Origin: Pantoea trifolii
Lineage (GTDB): Bacteria; Pseudomonadota; Gammaproteobacteria; Enterobacterales; Enterobacteriaceae
Assembly (NCBI RefSeq): GCF_024506435.1
Contig: NZ_JANIET010000001.1
Span: 4,030,001-4,094,000, forward strand
Length of the DNA: 64,000 nt
Reading direction: 5' to 3'
Shown: positions 31,628 to 40,711 of the stretch, piece by piece
Numbering within the stretch: position 1 is the first letter of the stretch
Layout of the letters: each line of letters opens with the position of its first letter
Notes under the pieces: model-generated
Databases searched by the model: none
Told to the model about the DNA's origin: nothing
What the model saw: only the letters and a program-made list of their open reading frames with translations
Made by a program: the position numbers and the translations under genes

Positions 31628-32218
31628 ATGAACAACCTGCCAGTCGCGCTGCTGCTTGGCCTCGCACTGACATTTCCCGTCTGGGCGGAGGATGCCCCCG
31701 CGTTAGATCGTAGCGATCATCTGCCTGCTGCGCCCTATCTGCTCGCGGGTGCGCCAACGTTCGATATGACCGTTGCTCAATTCCGTGAGAAGTACAACAC
31801 GGCCAATCCCAATGAATTGCTGCAGGAATATCGCGCCATTGATAATCGCGGCGATAAAAGCAATCTGACGCGTGCCGCCAGCAAAATCAGCGAAACGCTG
31901 TATGCCTCAACGGCGCTGGAGCAAGGCACCGGCAAAATCAAAACCCTGCAAATCACCTGGCTGCCGGTTCCCGGCCCCGATATGAAAGCCGCGCAGGCAC
32001 GCGCCATGGATTATATGACCGCCCTGCTGCGCTTCTTCATCCCCGGCTTATCGCCCGAAGATGGGCGTAAAAAACTCGATTCCTTGCTGAGCGCCGGTAA
32101 AGGCGCGCGCTATTTTGCCCGCACCGAAGGTGCCTTGCGTTTCGTGGTGGCGGACAATGGCGACAAGGGTTTGACCTTCGCCGTTGAGCCGATAAAACTG
32201 GCGCTCGCGACGCCCTGA
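31628..32218 (+). CDS. yiiQ: YiiQ family periplasmic protein (DUF1454)
   Basis: 196 residues. The N-terminal signal peptide (about 1-20, ending PVWA-ED) points to the periplasm. Strong resemblance to E. coli YiiQ: APYLLAGAPTFDMTVAQFRE, NLTRAASKISETLYASTALE, LRFVVADNGDKGLTFAVEPI. No catalytic residues are evident and the function is unknown. E. coli carries yiiR, yiiS and uspD between fpr and yiiQ; here only about 106 bp separate them. Upstream of and in line with tpiA. Confidence 0.92.
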   Translation: MNNLPVALLLGLALTFPVWAEDAPALDRSDHLPAAPYLLAGAPTFDMTVAQFREKYNTANPNELLQEYRAIDNRGDKSNLTRAASKISETLYASTALEQGTGKIKTLQITWLPVPGPDMKAAQARAMDYMTALLRFFIPGLSPEDGRKKLDSLLSAGKGARYFARTEGALRFVVADNGDKGLTFAVEPIKLALATP

Positions 32219-32338
32219 TCGCACCGGCAAAAATGACGAAAAGCAAAGCCAGCAACAAATTTGATCTCTATACTGTCTCGCAGACATCGCTGCCCGATGG
32301 CAGCGCTATTTCATGAATCGCGTTATGCGGAGGAAAGA

Positions 32339-33106
32339 ATGCGACATCCACTGGTTATGGGTAACTGGAAACTGAACGGTAGCAAGCAGATCACCAAAGA
32401 GCTGATTGAAGGCCTGCGCAAAGAGCTGTCTGGTGTTGATGGTTGTGGCGTCGCGATTGCACCGCCAGCCATCTATCTGGACCTGGCGAAACACGCCATT
32501 TCCGGTAGCCACATTGCTCTGGGTGCTCAGAACGTTGACGTTAATCTGTCTGGCGCATTCACTGGCGAAACTTCCGCAGACATGTTGAAAGACGTTGGCG
32601 CGAAATACATCATCATCGGCCATTCTGAGCGCCGCACCTACCACAAAGAGAGCGACGAGTTCATCGCGAAGAAATTTGCCGTTGTGAAAGAAGCGGGCCT
32701 GGTGCCGGTTCTGTGCATCGGTGAAACTGACGCAGAAAACGAAGCGGGCAAAACGGAAGAAGTGTGCGCACGCCAGATCGACGCCGTGCTGGAAACTCAG
32801 GGCGCTGCAGCGTTCGAAGGCGCAGTGATCGCTTACGAGCCAGTTTGGGCTATCGGTACCGGCAAATCAGCCACTCCAGCGCAGGCTCAGGCGGTGCACA
32901 AATTCATTCGTGACCATATCGCGAAGAAAGATGCAGCTATCGCTCAGCAAGTGATCATTCAGTACGGCGGCTCGGTCAACGACAAAAACGCCGCTGAGCT
33001 GTTCACCCAGCCAGACATCGATGGCGCGCTGGTTGGCGGCGCTTCACTGAAAGCCGATGCATTTGCGGTGATCGTGAAAGCGGCAGCAGCAGCGAAAAAC
33101 GCGTAA
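32339..33106 (+). CDS. tpiA: Triosephosphate isomerase
   Basis: 255 residues, equal to E. coli TpiA. It interconverts dihydroxyacetone phosphate and glyceraldehyde 3-phosphate. Catalytic residues visible: Lys11 in GNWKLNG, His95 in IGHSERR, Glu167 in [11 protein letters not shown], with the phosphate-gripping loop 6 following. ATG at 32339 has GGAGG five bases upstream, which excludes the open extension to 32261. Codon choice is highly biased, as expected for an abundant enzyme. Followed by a strong terminator. Confidence 0.98.
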   Translation: MRHPLVMGNWKLNGSKQITKELIEGLRKELSGVDGCGVAIAPPAIYLDLAKHAISGSHIALGAQNVDVNLSGAFTGETSADMLKDVGAKYIIIGHSERRTYHKESDEFIAKKFAVVKEAGLVPVLCIGETDAENEAGKTEEVCARQIDAVLETQGAAAFEGAVIAYEPVWAIGTGKSATPAQAQAVHKFIRDHIAKKDAAIAQQVIIQYGGSVNDKNAAELFTQPDIDGALVGGASLKADAFAVIVKAAAAAKNA

Positions 33107-33125
33107 GTCAGAGTTTTCGATGCAG

Positions 33126-33154
33126 AAAAAGGCGGCTGATTAGCCGCCTTTTTT
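33126..33154. terminator. Terminator of tpiA (bidirectional form)
   Basis: GGCGGCT (33131-33137) and AGCCGCC (33142-33148), loop GATT, with six Ts on the right and five As on the left. Confidence 0.9.
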
Positions 33155-33185
33155 ATTGGTCGCCATAAATGGCAACCCTACGAAA
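33153..33185. repeat. Intergenic hairpin repeat, copy 2
   Basis: TTATTGGTCGCC-ATAAAT-GGCAACC-CTACGAAA. It matches the unit at 3228-3260 in outer sequence, spacing and position: next to a rightward terminator and 6 bp after the stop of leftward cdh. One arm mismatch (C with A). Confidence 0.55.
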
Positions 33186-33191
33186 GATGGG

Positions 33192-33950
33192 TTATTGCGG
33201 CAATATGCTGCAGTTATGATCCTGCAGCTCTTCCGCCGAGCCGCTGTTTAATTTCAGCCAGTTACGCTCCAGCGCCAACAGCGCTAAACGGCCATCCGGC
33301 AATTGTGCCAGCGCCAACCCGTATTTCCCCATCTCGGTGCGCGCATGCGGCACTTCATCCGCCAGGCGGATAAACGCACTCTGCTGCGCCAGTTCTGCCG
33401 CAGAAATCGACCGCACCAGATAACGATGCTTACGCAGCATTTCACTGTGCCACTGCGCGTTTAGCCTCGGAGCCAGCGCATCCAGCTGCTGACGCACATC
33501 CGGCCGCAGACAGGAAATATGAATATGCAGCTGATTCTGCGTACGCCCATATTGCGCATTGATGGCCAGCGACAGCGCGCTATCGGGAATCGGCGCGCCG
33601 TGCTTCTGCGCCAGCAATGTGCGTTGCTGCCACGCTTCGGCAAACAGATTTGGCGTTGCGGGTTCAAGAAGGATCGGACTTTCCATGCCGGTAATTTTTT
33701 CGAGCGGCATCAGCAGAAACTGCAACGGGCCGTTGAGATCTTTCAGCGTGACGTAACCCTGCGCGCTGTTCACCTGCTGACATGGCGCGGGTTTGCCCGT
33801 CGCCGCCATGTTAGGCACGCACTTTTCGCTGATAATCTGCCACAGGGCGTTGGAGTTTTTATGGAAATGGATGGCGCCGGCGATCAGTCCGACAATCAAC
33901 AGCACCAATAATGCGGTAAGTAACTTCAGGGTACGACGACTGCCCTGCAT
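33192..33950 (-). CDS. cdh: CDP-diacylglycerol pyrophosphatase
   Basis: 252 residues (E. coli 251). It hydrolyses CDP-diacylglycerol to CMP and phosphatidate at the inner membrane. An N-terminal anchor (about 9-27) precedes a periplasm-facing domain. Shared with E. coli Cdh: QGYVTLKDLNGPLQFLLMP, the histidine-triad-like HIHISCLRPDVR near residue 140, and SAEELQDHNCSIL at the C terminus. ATG 33950 has AGAGGA 7 bases upstream. It follows sbp in the same direction, but two hairpins lie between them. Confidence 0.94.
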   Translation of the reverse strand: MQGSRRTLKLLTALLVLLIVGLIAGAIHFHKNSNALWQIISEKCVPNMAATGKPAPCQQVNSAQGYVTLKDLNGPLQFLLMPLEKITGMESPILLEPATPNLFAEAWQQRTLLAQKHGAPIPDSALSLAINAQYGRTQNQLHIHISCLRPDVRQQLDALAPRLNAQWHSEMLRKHRYLVRSISAAELAQQSAFIRLADEVPHARTEMGKYGLALAQLPDGRLALLALERNWLKLNSGSAEELQDHNCSILPQ

Positions 33951-33965
33951 AGCCCGATTCCTCTG

Positions 33966-34004
33966 TTCATCACCTGCCAGCATCCTCGCCTGGCAGGTGA
34001 TGAA
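33966..34004. repeat. Perfect 15-bp hairpin directly upstream of cdh
   Basis: Arms 33966-33980 and 33990-34004 are exact reverse complements around a CATCCTCGC loop. It ends 2 bases from the cdh ribosome site. The neighbouring sbp terminator has nearly the same apex (CCAGCATTCTCGCTGG), suggesting duplication. No T run, so a leader or processing hairpin is more likely than a terminator. Confidence 0.7.
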
Positions 34005-34020
34005 AGTCACGGACTAAAAC

Positions 34021-34052
34021 AAAACGGCCAGCATTCTCGCTGGCCGTTTTTT
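34021..34052. terminator. Terminator of sbp
   Basis: ACGGCCAGC (34024-34032) pairs with GCTGGCCGT (34039-34047). As on the left and six Ts on the right make it work in both directions; sbp is the gene that needs it. Confidence 0.9.
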
Positions 34053-34057
34053 ATGCG

Positions 34058-35047
34058 TTATGGCTTCATCACCTGGTCGTAGCTGCCGCCATCGGCGAAG
34101 TGGGTTTTCTGGGCTTGCGTCCAGCCACCAAATTTGCTGTCGATAGTGAACAGTTTTACCGGGGCGAATTTATTGGCAAATTTCTTCGCAACGGCTTCAT
34201 CACGTGGACGGTAGAAATTCTCCGCCGCGATGGTCTGGCCTTCCGGCGAGTAGAGATACTTGAGGTAATCTTCGGCCACTTTACGGGTGCCCTGCTCGTC
34301 GACCACTTTATCCACCACTGAAACCGTTGGCTCGGCCAAAATCGATTCGCTTGGGGTGACGATTTCAAACTTGTCTTTACCCAGCTTATCCACCGCCAGA
34401 TAGGCTTCGTTTTCCCACGCAATCAGCACATCGCCAATGCCACGTTCAACGAAGGTGTTAGTCGCACCACGTGCACCCGAATCCTGTACTTCGACGTTCT
34501 TAAACAGCGATTTGACGTAAGCCAGCGCTTTGGCCTGATCGCCATGGTTCTGATCCAGCGCCCAACCCCATGCAGCCAGATAGTTCCAGCGCGCACCGCC
34601 CGACGTTTTCGGGTTTGGTGTGATGACGGAAACGCCCGGTTTAATCAGATCCGGCCAATCATGAATGCCTTTCGGGTTGCCTTTACGCACCAGGAACACG
34701 ATGGTCGAGGTGTAAGGCGCGGAGTTGTCCGGCAGGCGTTTAATCCAGTCTTTATTAATACGACCACGGTCAGCAATAGCATCGACATCAGATTGCAGCG
34801 CCAGCGTAACCACATCAGCACGGATGCCATTGATCACTGAGGTCGCTTGTTTACCGGAACCGCCGTGCGACTGGCGAATCACCACGTTGTCGCCGGTCTC
34901 CTGCTTGTAATGCGCGCTAAACGCTTTGTTGTACTGCTCGTACAGCTCACGGGTTGGATCGTAAGAGACGTTTAACAGCTGAATATCCTTTGCCAGAACA
35001 CTGGTTGAAGCCAGTAACAGGGTGACACCAATACTCCACTTATTCAT
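34058..35047 (-). CDS. sbp: Periplasmic sulfate-binding protein
   Basis: 329 residues, equal to E. coli Sbp. Delivers sulfate or thiosulfate to the CysAWT ABC importer. The signal peptide (1-19, STSVLA-KD) is followed by the mature [19 protein letters not shown], and the ligand loop SHGGSGKQA is present. ATG 35047 with GGGAG upstream. In E. coli it is under CysB control. Most of the chain is near-identical to E. coli up to the end, [10 protein letters not shown]. Confidence 0.97.
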   Translation of the reverse strand: MNKWSIGVTLLLASTSVLAKDIQLLNVSYDPTRELYEQYNKAFSAHYKQETGDNVVIRQSHGGSGKQATSVINGIRADVVTLALQSDVDAIADRGRINKDWIKRLPDNSAPYTSTIVFLVRKGNPKGIHDWPDLIKPGVSVITPNPKTSGGARWNYLAAWGWALDQNHGDQAKALAYVKSLFKNVEVQDSGARGATNTFVERGIGDVLIAWENEAYLAVDKLGKDKFEIVTPSESILAEPTVSVVDKVVDEQGTRKVAEDYLKYLYSPEGQTIAAENFYRPRDEAVAKKFANKFAPVKLFTIDSKFGGWTQAQKTHFADGGSYDQVMKP

Positions 35048-35153
35048 TGCTTGCTCTCCCGAGGTCGTTATAGAACAAGACTGACACAAACTTATCCATG
35101 GATTAAAGAATTAAAAATAAGCTGTTATAACTGGAGGGAATATGAGCAGGTAT

Positions 35154-35181
35154 AAAAAAGGCGCGAGTTGCGTCGCGCCTT
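35154..35181 (-). terminator. Terminator of pfkA
   Basis: AAGGCGCGA / TCGCGCCTT stem (35158-35181) with a 6-base loop; six Ts follow in the leftward RNA. Confidence 0.88.
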
Positions 35182-35190
35182 GACAGGGAA

Positions 35191-36153
35191 TTAGTAAAGT
35201 TTTTTGGCGGTATCCAGCCAGTCGCGTTTGAACGGACGCTTCATATTTTCAATCGCGTCGATGATGTCGTGATGCACCATCTTCTCGTTCTGAATGCCGA
35301 CGCAGCGGCCGCCATAACCTTGCAGTAGCAGCTCGATGGAGTAAGAACCCATGCGCGATGCCAGGATGCGGTCATAGGCACAAGGTGCACCGCCACGCTG
35401 AATGTGACCGAGAACGGTGGCGCGGGTTTCGCGTTTGGTTTCAGCTTCGATGAAGTGCGCCAGATCGTCGATATCGCAGATGTGCTCGGTAATCGCCACG
35501 ATGGCGTGTTTTTTGCCTTTGGCGATGCCCGCTTTGATCTCTGAAACCAGCTCTTCGCGGGTATAGGGGATTTCAGGCAGTACGATGAACTCACAACCGC
35601 CGGCAATCGCTGCCGCCAGGGTTAAATCGCCGCAGTAACGGCCCATCACTTCAACGATGGAGATGCGCTGGTGGGAAGAGGAGGTGTCGCGCAGGCGGTC
35701 AATCGCTTCAACCACGGTTTCCAATGCAGTGAAGTATCCGATGGTGTAATCGGTGCCTGCTACGTCGTTATCGATGGTGCCCGGCAAGCCGATGCACGGG
35801 AAGCCCATTTCGGTCAGGCGCTTCGCACCCATGTAGGAACCATCACCGCCGATAACGACCAACGCATCAATGCCGCGCTTTTTCATGTTATCAATCGCGG
35901 TCTGGCGCACTTCATCGTTGCGGAATTCTGGGAAGCGTGCGGAACCGAGGAAGGTGCCGCCACGGTTGATCATGTCTGACACGCTGTAGCGGTCGAGGTT
36001 GATCATGCGATCTTCGTACAATCCCAGATAGCCGTCGTAAATACCAAAAACTTCCAGTCCTTCACTCAGCGCGGAACGTACAACTCCGCGAATGGCTGCG
36101 TTCATGCCTGGGGCGTCGCCGCCGCTGGTCAGTACTCCGATTTTTTTGATCAT
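35191..36153 (-). CDS. pfkA: 6-phosphofructokinase I
   Basis: 320 residues, equal to E. coli PfkA. ATP-dependent phosphorylation of fructose 6-phosphate, the main control point of glycolysis, activated by ADP and inhibited by PEP. ATP site [18 protein letters not shown] (6-23), GGDGSYMGA near residue 103, and the catalytic Asp in [11 protein letters not shown] near 127. ATG 36153 with AGAGGT upstream; a TTG at 36174 would add seven unmatched residues. A Cra operator lies 115-130 bp upstream. Confidence 0.98.
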   Translation of the reverse strand: MIKKIGVLTSGGDAPGMNAAIRGVVRSALSEGLEVFGIYDGYLGLYEDRMINLDRYSVSDMINRGGTFLGSARFPEFRNDEVRQTAIDNMKKRGIDALVVIGGDGSYMGAKRLTEMGFPCIGLPGTIDNDVAGTDYTIGYFTALETVVEAIDRLRDTSSSHQRISIVEVMGRYCGDLTLAAAIAGGCEFIVLPEIPYTREELVSEIKAGIAKGKKHAIVAITEHICDIDDLAHFIEAETKRETRATVLGHIQRGGAPCAYDRILASRMGSYSIELLLQGYGGRCVGIQNEKMVHHDIIDAIENMKRPFKRDWLDTAKKLY

Positions 36154-36268
36154 GACAACCTCTGGATTGTTCAAAAACTAAGGATTATTCCTGCCATGTG
36201 TCCGGCGTGGACCAGCTCGCGATCGCATGGCTTAATAGTTGCAAAATAGTATATCAAACGCTTGATGC

Positions 36269-36280
36269 TGAATTGATTCA
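36269..36280. promoter_or_regulatory. Candidate Cra (FruR) operator of pfkA
   Basis: TGAATTGATTCA matches the Cra core TGAAWCGWTTCA in 11 of 12 positions and is a perfect palindrome apart from the centre. Cra represses pfkA in E. coli until fructose 1-phosphate (or the bisphosphate) releases it. Confidence 0.65.
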
Positions 36281-36362
36281 GGTCAGACAAGTTTTCGCTA
36301 ATTTTTTACAGAGTTGTTAGCGTTACGTCACTTTTTTTGTGTAATTGCATGATTTTAAATCG

Positions 36363-37265
36363 CTAACCTTGAAAAAATCCGTGCTGATTGCTCGGCACAA
36401 CAGAGCAGGGATCTTGATGGATGATCACGTCTGAGCCGGGAAACTTCTTTAGTAATGCCTGCTCAATTTGATCGGCCACCTGATGCGCCTGCACCAGCGG
36501 CAACTGATCTTCCATCTCCAGATGCAGCTGGATGAAACGCGTCGGGCCCGATTGCCGCGTGCGCAGTGCATGTGCGCCACGTACGCCTGGCCAGTTGGTC
36601 ACCACGTTAATGATCTCCTGCGTTTCATGCTCGGGCAGTACGCGGTCTAGCAGCGCCTGTACCGCGTCATAGCCCATCCGCAAGGCGTTATAGAGAATGT
36701 AAACACCGATGCCGAGCGCGAACAATGCATCCGCCCGTACAAAACCATAGCTGCTCAAACCAAGGGCGACCAATATTGCGCCGTTCATCACCACATCAGA
36801 TTGATAGTGCAGCATGTCTGCGCGAATCGCCTGGCTACGCGTGCGACGCACCACCCAGCGCTGGAAGGCAACCAATGTCAGGGTTGAAAACAGCGCAATC
36901 ACCGTCACCACAATGCCCACCAGCGGCGCATGTAAGGTTTCGGGCGATGCCAGATGCTGAATACCGGTGAGAAACAGAAACAGCGCCGAGCCGGAGATAA
37001 ACATGCTCTGCGCCAGCGCGGCCAATGATTCGGCTTTACCATGGCCGAAGGTGTGATCGTCATCGGCCGGCTGCAATGAATAGCGCACCACCAGCAAGTT
37101 GGTGAGTGAAGCGGCGATATCCACCAATGAATCCACTAAGGCCGCCAACATGCTGACTGAACCGGTATGCCACCAGGCGAAAATTTTCACGATTAACAGC
37201 AGCGTCGCCAGCGTAGTCGCCGCTAACGCCGCCCGATTGACTAACTTTGCATAGGAAGAATCCAT
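36363..37265 (-). CDS. fieF: FieF (YiiP), iron/zinc cation diffusion exporter
   Basis: 300 residues, equal to E. coli FieF. A dimeric proton-coupled exporter of Fe2+ and Zn2+ with six helices and a cytoplasmic ferredoxin-like domain. Transport-site ligands are present: Asp pair in [12 protein letters not shown] (near 45 and 49) and His/Asp in HYQSDV (near 153 and 157). The cytoplasmic metal-binding histidines occur in [10 protein letters not shown] and [11 protein letters not shown] 37265 has GAGG 7 bases upstream; the frame's extension to 37316 is unmatched. Downstream (left) is pfkA. Confidence 0.97.
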   Translation of the reverse strand: MDSSYAKLVNRAALAATTLATLLLIVKIFAWWHTGSVSMLAALVDSLVDIAASLTNLLVVRYSLQPADDDHTFGHGKAESLAALAQSMFISGSALFLFLTGIQHLASPETLHAPLVGIVVTVIALFSTLTLVAFQRWVVRRTRSQAIRADMLHYQSDVVMNGAILVALGLSSYGFVRADALFALGIGVYILYNALRMGYDAVQALLDRVLPEHETQEIINVVTNWPGVRGAHALRTRQSGPTRFIQLHLEMEDQLPLVQAHQVADQIEQALLKKFPGSDVIIHQDPCSVVPSNQHGFFQG

Positions 37266-37396
37266 GCTATGCCTCACCGGGTCGCACGCTTCATCGGTGC
37301 GGCCTTTAGGTCTCAAGATGGCTAAAGTTTATCATCGGCAGAAGTGTGCTGCGTGATTGAATTTTAAGACAATGATGTTAGAGAGAAATGACAAGC

Positions 37397-37423
37397 AAAA
37401 AAAACCCCCGCATCATGCGGGGG
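37397..37423 (-). terminator. Terminator of cpxP/CpxQ
   Basis: CCCCCGCA / TGCGGGGG stem with a 3-base loop, followed by eight Ts in the leftward RNA. It doubles as the Hfq-binding 3' end of CpxQ. Confidence 0.92.
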
Positions 37424-37454
37424 AAGACAGGGATGGTGTCTATGGCAAGGAAAA
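37397..37454 (-). ncRNA. cpxQ: CpxQ, small RNA from the 3' end of cpxP mRNA
   Basis: The leftward strand reads TTTTCCTTGCCATAGACACC, then ATCCCTGTCTT, then the terminator hairpin and eight Ts: 58 nt in all. This matches the known CpxQ of Salmonella and E. coli in length and seed sequence. CpxQ is cut from cpxP mRNA by RNase E, binds Hfq and represses envelope and inner-membrane targets during Cpx stress. The 5' end here is taken by homology. Confidence 0.88.
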
Positions 37455-37467
37455 CAGGGATACTATG

Positions 37468-37980
37468 TTACTGGTTACTGCTGGTACTACTCACTGCTTG
37501 CAGCGGTGATGATGGCTGCAATCCTGAGAGCCGACGAACTTCAGCCAATCGTCGCTCATAATTTTTCTGCAATGTCGCTTGCTGTGCAGGCGTTAACAGG
37601 TGGTACATCTGATTACGAACCCGAGCCATTTCGACTTGCTGTTCTATCGCTGCGCGGGCTTGTTTCTCTGCCTGCTGTCGAATAGCCGATTCGTTAAATT
37701 TGTCTGCAATGACAAGGTCATGCATAGTTTCTATATCTTGAACGCTGATTGTTGGGCGTTCGTGTCGCGCTTGCTGCATCAGGTCTCGCATCTGTTGCCG
37801 CTGTTGTTCAGTCAGCTCAATGCCATCGAACATGTAGCTTTGCGGATTTTGCGTCATACTGCCTGTCGTCAATCCGCTGTTCGGATGCATCTCGTCAATC
37901 GTCGTCGTGTCTGCTGCTTCGGCGCTGGCGTGACTGAGAACCATCGCTGAGGCAATGACGACGGCGGTTAAGTAGCGCAT
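37468..37980 (-). CDS. cpxP: CpxP, periplasmic inhibitor of the Cpx response
   Basis: 170 residues from ATG 37980 with GGGAG upstream. Signal peptide about 1-22 (SHASAEAA). The mature protein is helical, with the two LTxxQ motifs of the CpxP/Spy family: LTEQQRQQMRDLM near residue 56 and LTPAQQATLQKN near 130. It binds the CpxA sensor domain and misfolded pilins and is degraded by DegP. Divergent from cpxRA and preceded by a CpxR box. The 3' UTR yields CpxQ. Confidence 0.95.
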   Translation of the reverse strand: MRYLTAVVIASAMVLSHASAEAADTTTIDEMHPNSGLTTGSMTQNPQSYMFDGIELTEQQRQQMRDLMQQARHERPTISVQDIETMHDLVIADKFNESAIRQQAEKQARAAIEQQVEMARVRNQMYHLLTPAQQATLQKNYERRLAEVRRLSGLQPSSPLQAVSSTSSNQ

Positions 37981-38060
37981 CGTTAACTCCCAGTTCGTTC
38001 CGTTTTGCGATTCAACGAGAGCCAGTGTACGGCGGTGGCTGCAAACATCCGTCAGGGGGT

Positions 38061-38075
38061 GTAAAACTACGTAAA
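38061..38075 (+). promoter_or_regulatory. CpxR box between cpxP and cpxR
   Basis: GTAAA (38061-38065), five bases, GTAAA (38071-38075): a perfect copy of the GTAAA-N5-GTAAA CpxR recognition site. It can serve both cpxP and autoregulation of cpxRA. Confidence 0.88.
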
Positions 38076-38130
38076 GCGTTGGATTGCAAGTCAAGGAACA
38101 CGGTATTTTGCCTGCGGAGGGCAATAAAAA

Positions 38131-38829
38131 ATGAATAAAATCCTGTTGGTTGATGACGACCGCGAATTAACTTCGCTGCTTAAAGAACTGCTTGAGATGG
38201 AAGGTTTTGAAGTCATTGTGGCAAGCGATGGTGAGCAGGCGCTTAACCTGCTAGACAACACCGTGGACTTGTTATTGCTTGATGTCATGATGCCGAAGAA
38301 GAACGGTATCGACACATTGAAAGAACTACGCCAACAGCACCAAACTCCGGTCATTATGCTGACTGCACGTGGCAGCGAACTGGACCGTGTTCTGGGCCTT
38401 GAACTGGGCGCAGATGACTATCTGCCTAAACCGTTTAACGATCGTGAACTGGTGGCGCGTATCCGTGCCATTTTGCGTCGTTCAAACTGGAGCGAGCAGC
38501 AACAGCAGCATGATAACAGCTCACCGACGCTGGAAGTCGACTGCCTGCGCCTGAATCCAGGTCGCCAGGAAGCCAGCTTTGATAGCGAAACCTTGGATCT
38601 CACCGGCACCGAGTTCACTCTGCTCTATTTGCTGGCACAGCATCTGGGTCAGGTGGTATCGCGTGAGCACCTGAGTCAGGAAGTGTTGGGCAAACGTCTG
38701 ACACCGTTTGACCGCGCTATCGATATGCACATTTCTAATCTGCGCCGTAAATTGCCGGAACGTCGTGATGGTCATCCGTGGTTTAAAACCCTGCGCGGAC
38801 GCGGCTATCTGATGGTTTCGGCATCATGA
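38131..38829 (+). CDS. cpxR: CpxR, envelope-stress response regulator
   Basis: 232 residues, equal to E. coli CpxR. Receiver domain with acidic pocket VDDD (7-10), phosphoacceptor Asp51, Thr in MLTARG and Lys in DDYLPKPF. An OmpR-type winged helix follows from about residue 130 and ends FKTLRGRGYLMV. When phosphorylated it binds GTAAA-N5-GTAAA sites. Overlaps cpxA by 4 bp (ATGA), giving coupled translation. Confidence 0.98.
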   Translation: MNKILLVDDDRELTSLLKELLEMEGFEVIVASDGEQALNLLDNTVDLLLLDVMMPKKNGIDTLKELRQQHQTPVIMLTARGSELDRVLGLELGADDYLPKPFNDRELVARIRAILRRSNWSEQQQQHDNSSPTLEVDCLRLNPGRQEASFDSETLDLTGTEFTLLYLLAQHLGQVVSREHLSQEVLGKRLTPFDRAIDMHISNLRRKLPERRDGHPWFKTLRGRGYLMVSAS

Positions 38830-40202
38830 TTGGAAGTTTAACCACCCGCATCTTCGCCATCTTCTGGCTCACGCTAGCGTTGGTGTTGATGCTGGTTTTG
38901 ATGGTGCCCAAACTCGATTCGCGCCAGATGACCGCATTACTGGAAAGCGAGCAGCGTCAGGGCACCATGATTGAACAGCATGTTGAAGCGGAGCTGTCTC
39001 AGGATCCGCCAAACGACTTAATGTGGTGGCGTCGCCTGTTCCGCTCCATCGACAAATGGGCGCCGCCTGGACAGCGCTTGTTATTGGTGACCAGCGAAGG
39101 CCGGGTGATTGGCGCGCAGCACAATGAAATGCAGATCATCCGCAACTTTATTGGGCAGTCGGATAACGCCGACCACCCACAAAAGAAAAAGTATGGTCGC
39201 GTTGAAATGGTTGGGCCTTTCGCGGTGCGCGATGGCGAAGACAACTATCAGCTCTACCTGATTCGTCCTGCCACCAGCTCACAGCTCGATTTCGTCAATC
39301 TGCTGTTTGACCGCCCGCTACTGCTGCTGATTGTCACCATGCTGATCAGTTCACCGCTGCTGCTGTGGCTGGCGTGGAGCCTGGCGCGTCCCGCCCGCAA
39401 ACTTAAATATGCGGCGGATGAAGTGGCAAGCGGCAATTTGCGTCAGCATCCGGAACTGGAATCGGGGCCGCAAGAGTTTCTGGCAGCGGGTTCGAGTTTC
39501 AACCAAATGGTGAGCGCACTCGAACGCATGATGACGGCGCAACAGCGTTTGCTATCTGATATCAGCCATGAACTGCGTACGCCGTTGACTCGCTTGCAGC
39601 TGGCAACCGCGTTACTGCGTCGCCGTAACGGGGAAGGCAAAGAGCTGCAGCGCATCGAAACGGAAGCGCAGCGTCTCGATGGCATGATTAACGATTTGCT
39701 GGTGCTGTCGCGTACGCAACACAATAATGCACTGGTTAGCGAGGCAATGAAGGCCAACCAGCTGTGGAACGGCGTGCTGGAAGATGCCAAATTTGAAGCC
39801 GAGCAGATGGGCAAACTAATGGAAGTGCCCTATCCGCCTGGCCCGTGGCCGCTGTACGGTAATCCACATGCGCTGGAGAGTGCGCTGGAGAATATCGTGC
39901 GTAATGCGCTGCGCTATTCGAATTCGCATATCAGCGTCAGCTTCTCGGTGGATATCGAAGGCATCACCATCCACGTCGATGATGATGGTCCGGGCGTCAG
40001 CCCAGAAGATCGCGAGCAGATTTTCCGTCCGTTCTACCGCACCGATGAGGCGCGCGATCGTGAATCAGGCGGCACCGGATTGGGCCTGGCGATCGTCGAA
40101 ACGGCCATCCAGCAGCATCGCGGTTGGGTCAAAGCCGATGACAGTCCGCTCGGCGGTTTACGCCTCACGCTGTGGCTGCCGCTGTACTCCGCCCGTCAAT
40201 AA
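38826..40202 (+). CDS. cpxA: CpxA, envelope-stress sensor histidine kinase
   Basis: 458 residues (E. coli 457). Membrane spans at about 8-28 and 164-185 frame a periplasmic sensor domain. A HAMP domain follows (185-237), then the H box [16 protein letters not shown] with phosphorylated His248. The ATPase domain has N, G1 (DDDGPGV) and G2 ([10 protein letters not shown]) boxes. It senses misfolded envelope proteins and is inhibited by CpxP. Its 3' end marks the point where gene order jumps relative to E. coli. Confidence 0.98.
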   Translation: MIGSLTTRIFAIFWLTLALVLMLVLMVPKLDSRQMTALLESEQRQGTMIEQHVEAELSQDPPNDLMWWRRLFRSIDKWAPPGQRLLLVTSEGRVIGAQHNEMQIIRNFIGQSDNADHPQKKKYGRVEMVGPFAVRDGEDNYQLYLIRPATSSQLDFVNLLFDRPLLLLIVTMLISSPLLLWLAWSLARPARKLKYAADEVASGNLRQHPELESGPQEFLAAGSSFNQMVSALERMMTAQQRLLSDISHELRTPLTRLQLATALLRRRNGEGKELQRIETEAQRLDGMINDLLVLSRTQHNNALVSEAMKANQLWNGVLEDAKFEAEQMGKLMEVPYPPGPWPLYGNPHALESALENIVRNALRYSNSHISVSFSVDIEGITIHVDDDGPGVSPEDREQIFRPFYRTDEARDRESGGTGLGLAIVETAIQQHRGWVKADDSPLGGLRLTLWLPLYSARQ

Positions 40203-40237
40203 TTTGTTATGCTTCGGCCCTCGTTTCTGGGGGCCTT

Positions 40238-40711
40238 ATGCTAAACATTGTCTTATTTGAACCTGAAATTCCGCCAAATACCGGCAACATCATTCGCTTG
40301 TGCGCAAATACCGGTTTCCAGTTACACCTGATTGAACCGCTGGGCTTTGCCTGGGATGATAAGCGCCTGCGCCGCGCCGGGCTGGATTACCACGAATATA
40401 CCGCCTTAAAAAAACACGCCAATTACGCGGCATTTCTGGCGACGGAAGCGCCTCAGCGCATGTTCGCGCTCACCACCAAAGGAACGCCTGCGCACAGCGC
40501 GGTGAGCTATCAAAAGGGGGATTATTTGGTGTTTGGTCCGGAGAGTCGCGGCTTACCCGCAGAGATCCTCAACGCGCTGCCCGCTGAGCAGAAAATCCGT
40601 ATTCCGATGATGGCGGAAAGCCGCAGCATGAATCTGTCTAATGCGGTATCTGTGGTGGTGTATGAAGCGTGGCGCCAGCTCGATTATGCTGGCGCACTGA
40701 TCAAAGGCTAA
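40238..40711 (+). CDS. trmL: tRNA (cytidine/uridine-2'-O-)-methyltransferase TrmL
   Basis: 157 residues, equal to E. coli. SPOUT-fold enzyme methylating the wobble ribose (position 34) of tRNA-Leu isoacceptors. ATG 40238 with GGGGG upstream. Family marks: [20 protein letters not shown] at the N terminus, and FGPESRGLP and [19 protein letters not shown] forming the deep trefoil knot and SAM site. Downstream of cpxA by 35 bp and convergent with cysE, which it overlaps by 4 bp. Confidence 0.96.
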   Translation: MLNIVLFEPEIPPNTGNIIRLCANTGFQLHLIEPLGFAWDDKRLRRAGLDYHEYTALKKHANYAAFLATEAPQRMFALTTKGTPAHSAVSYQKGDYLVFGPESRGLPAEILNALPAEQKIRIPMMAESRSMNLSNAVSVVVYEAWRQLDYAGALIKG

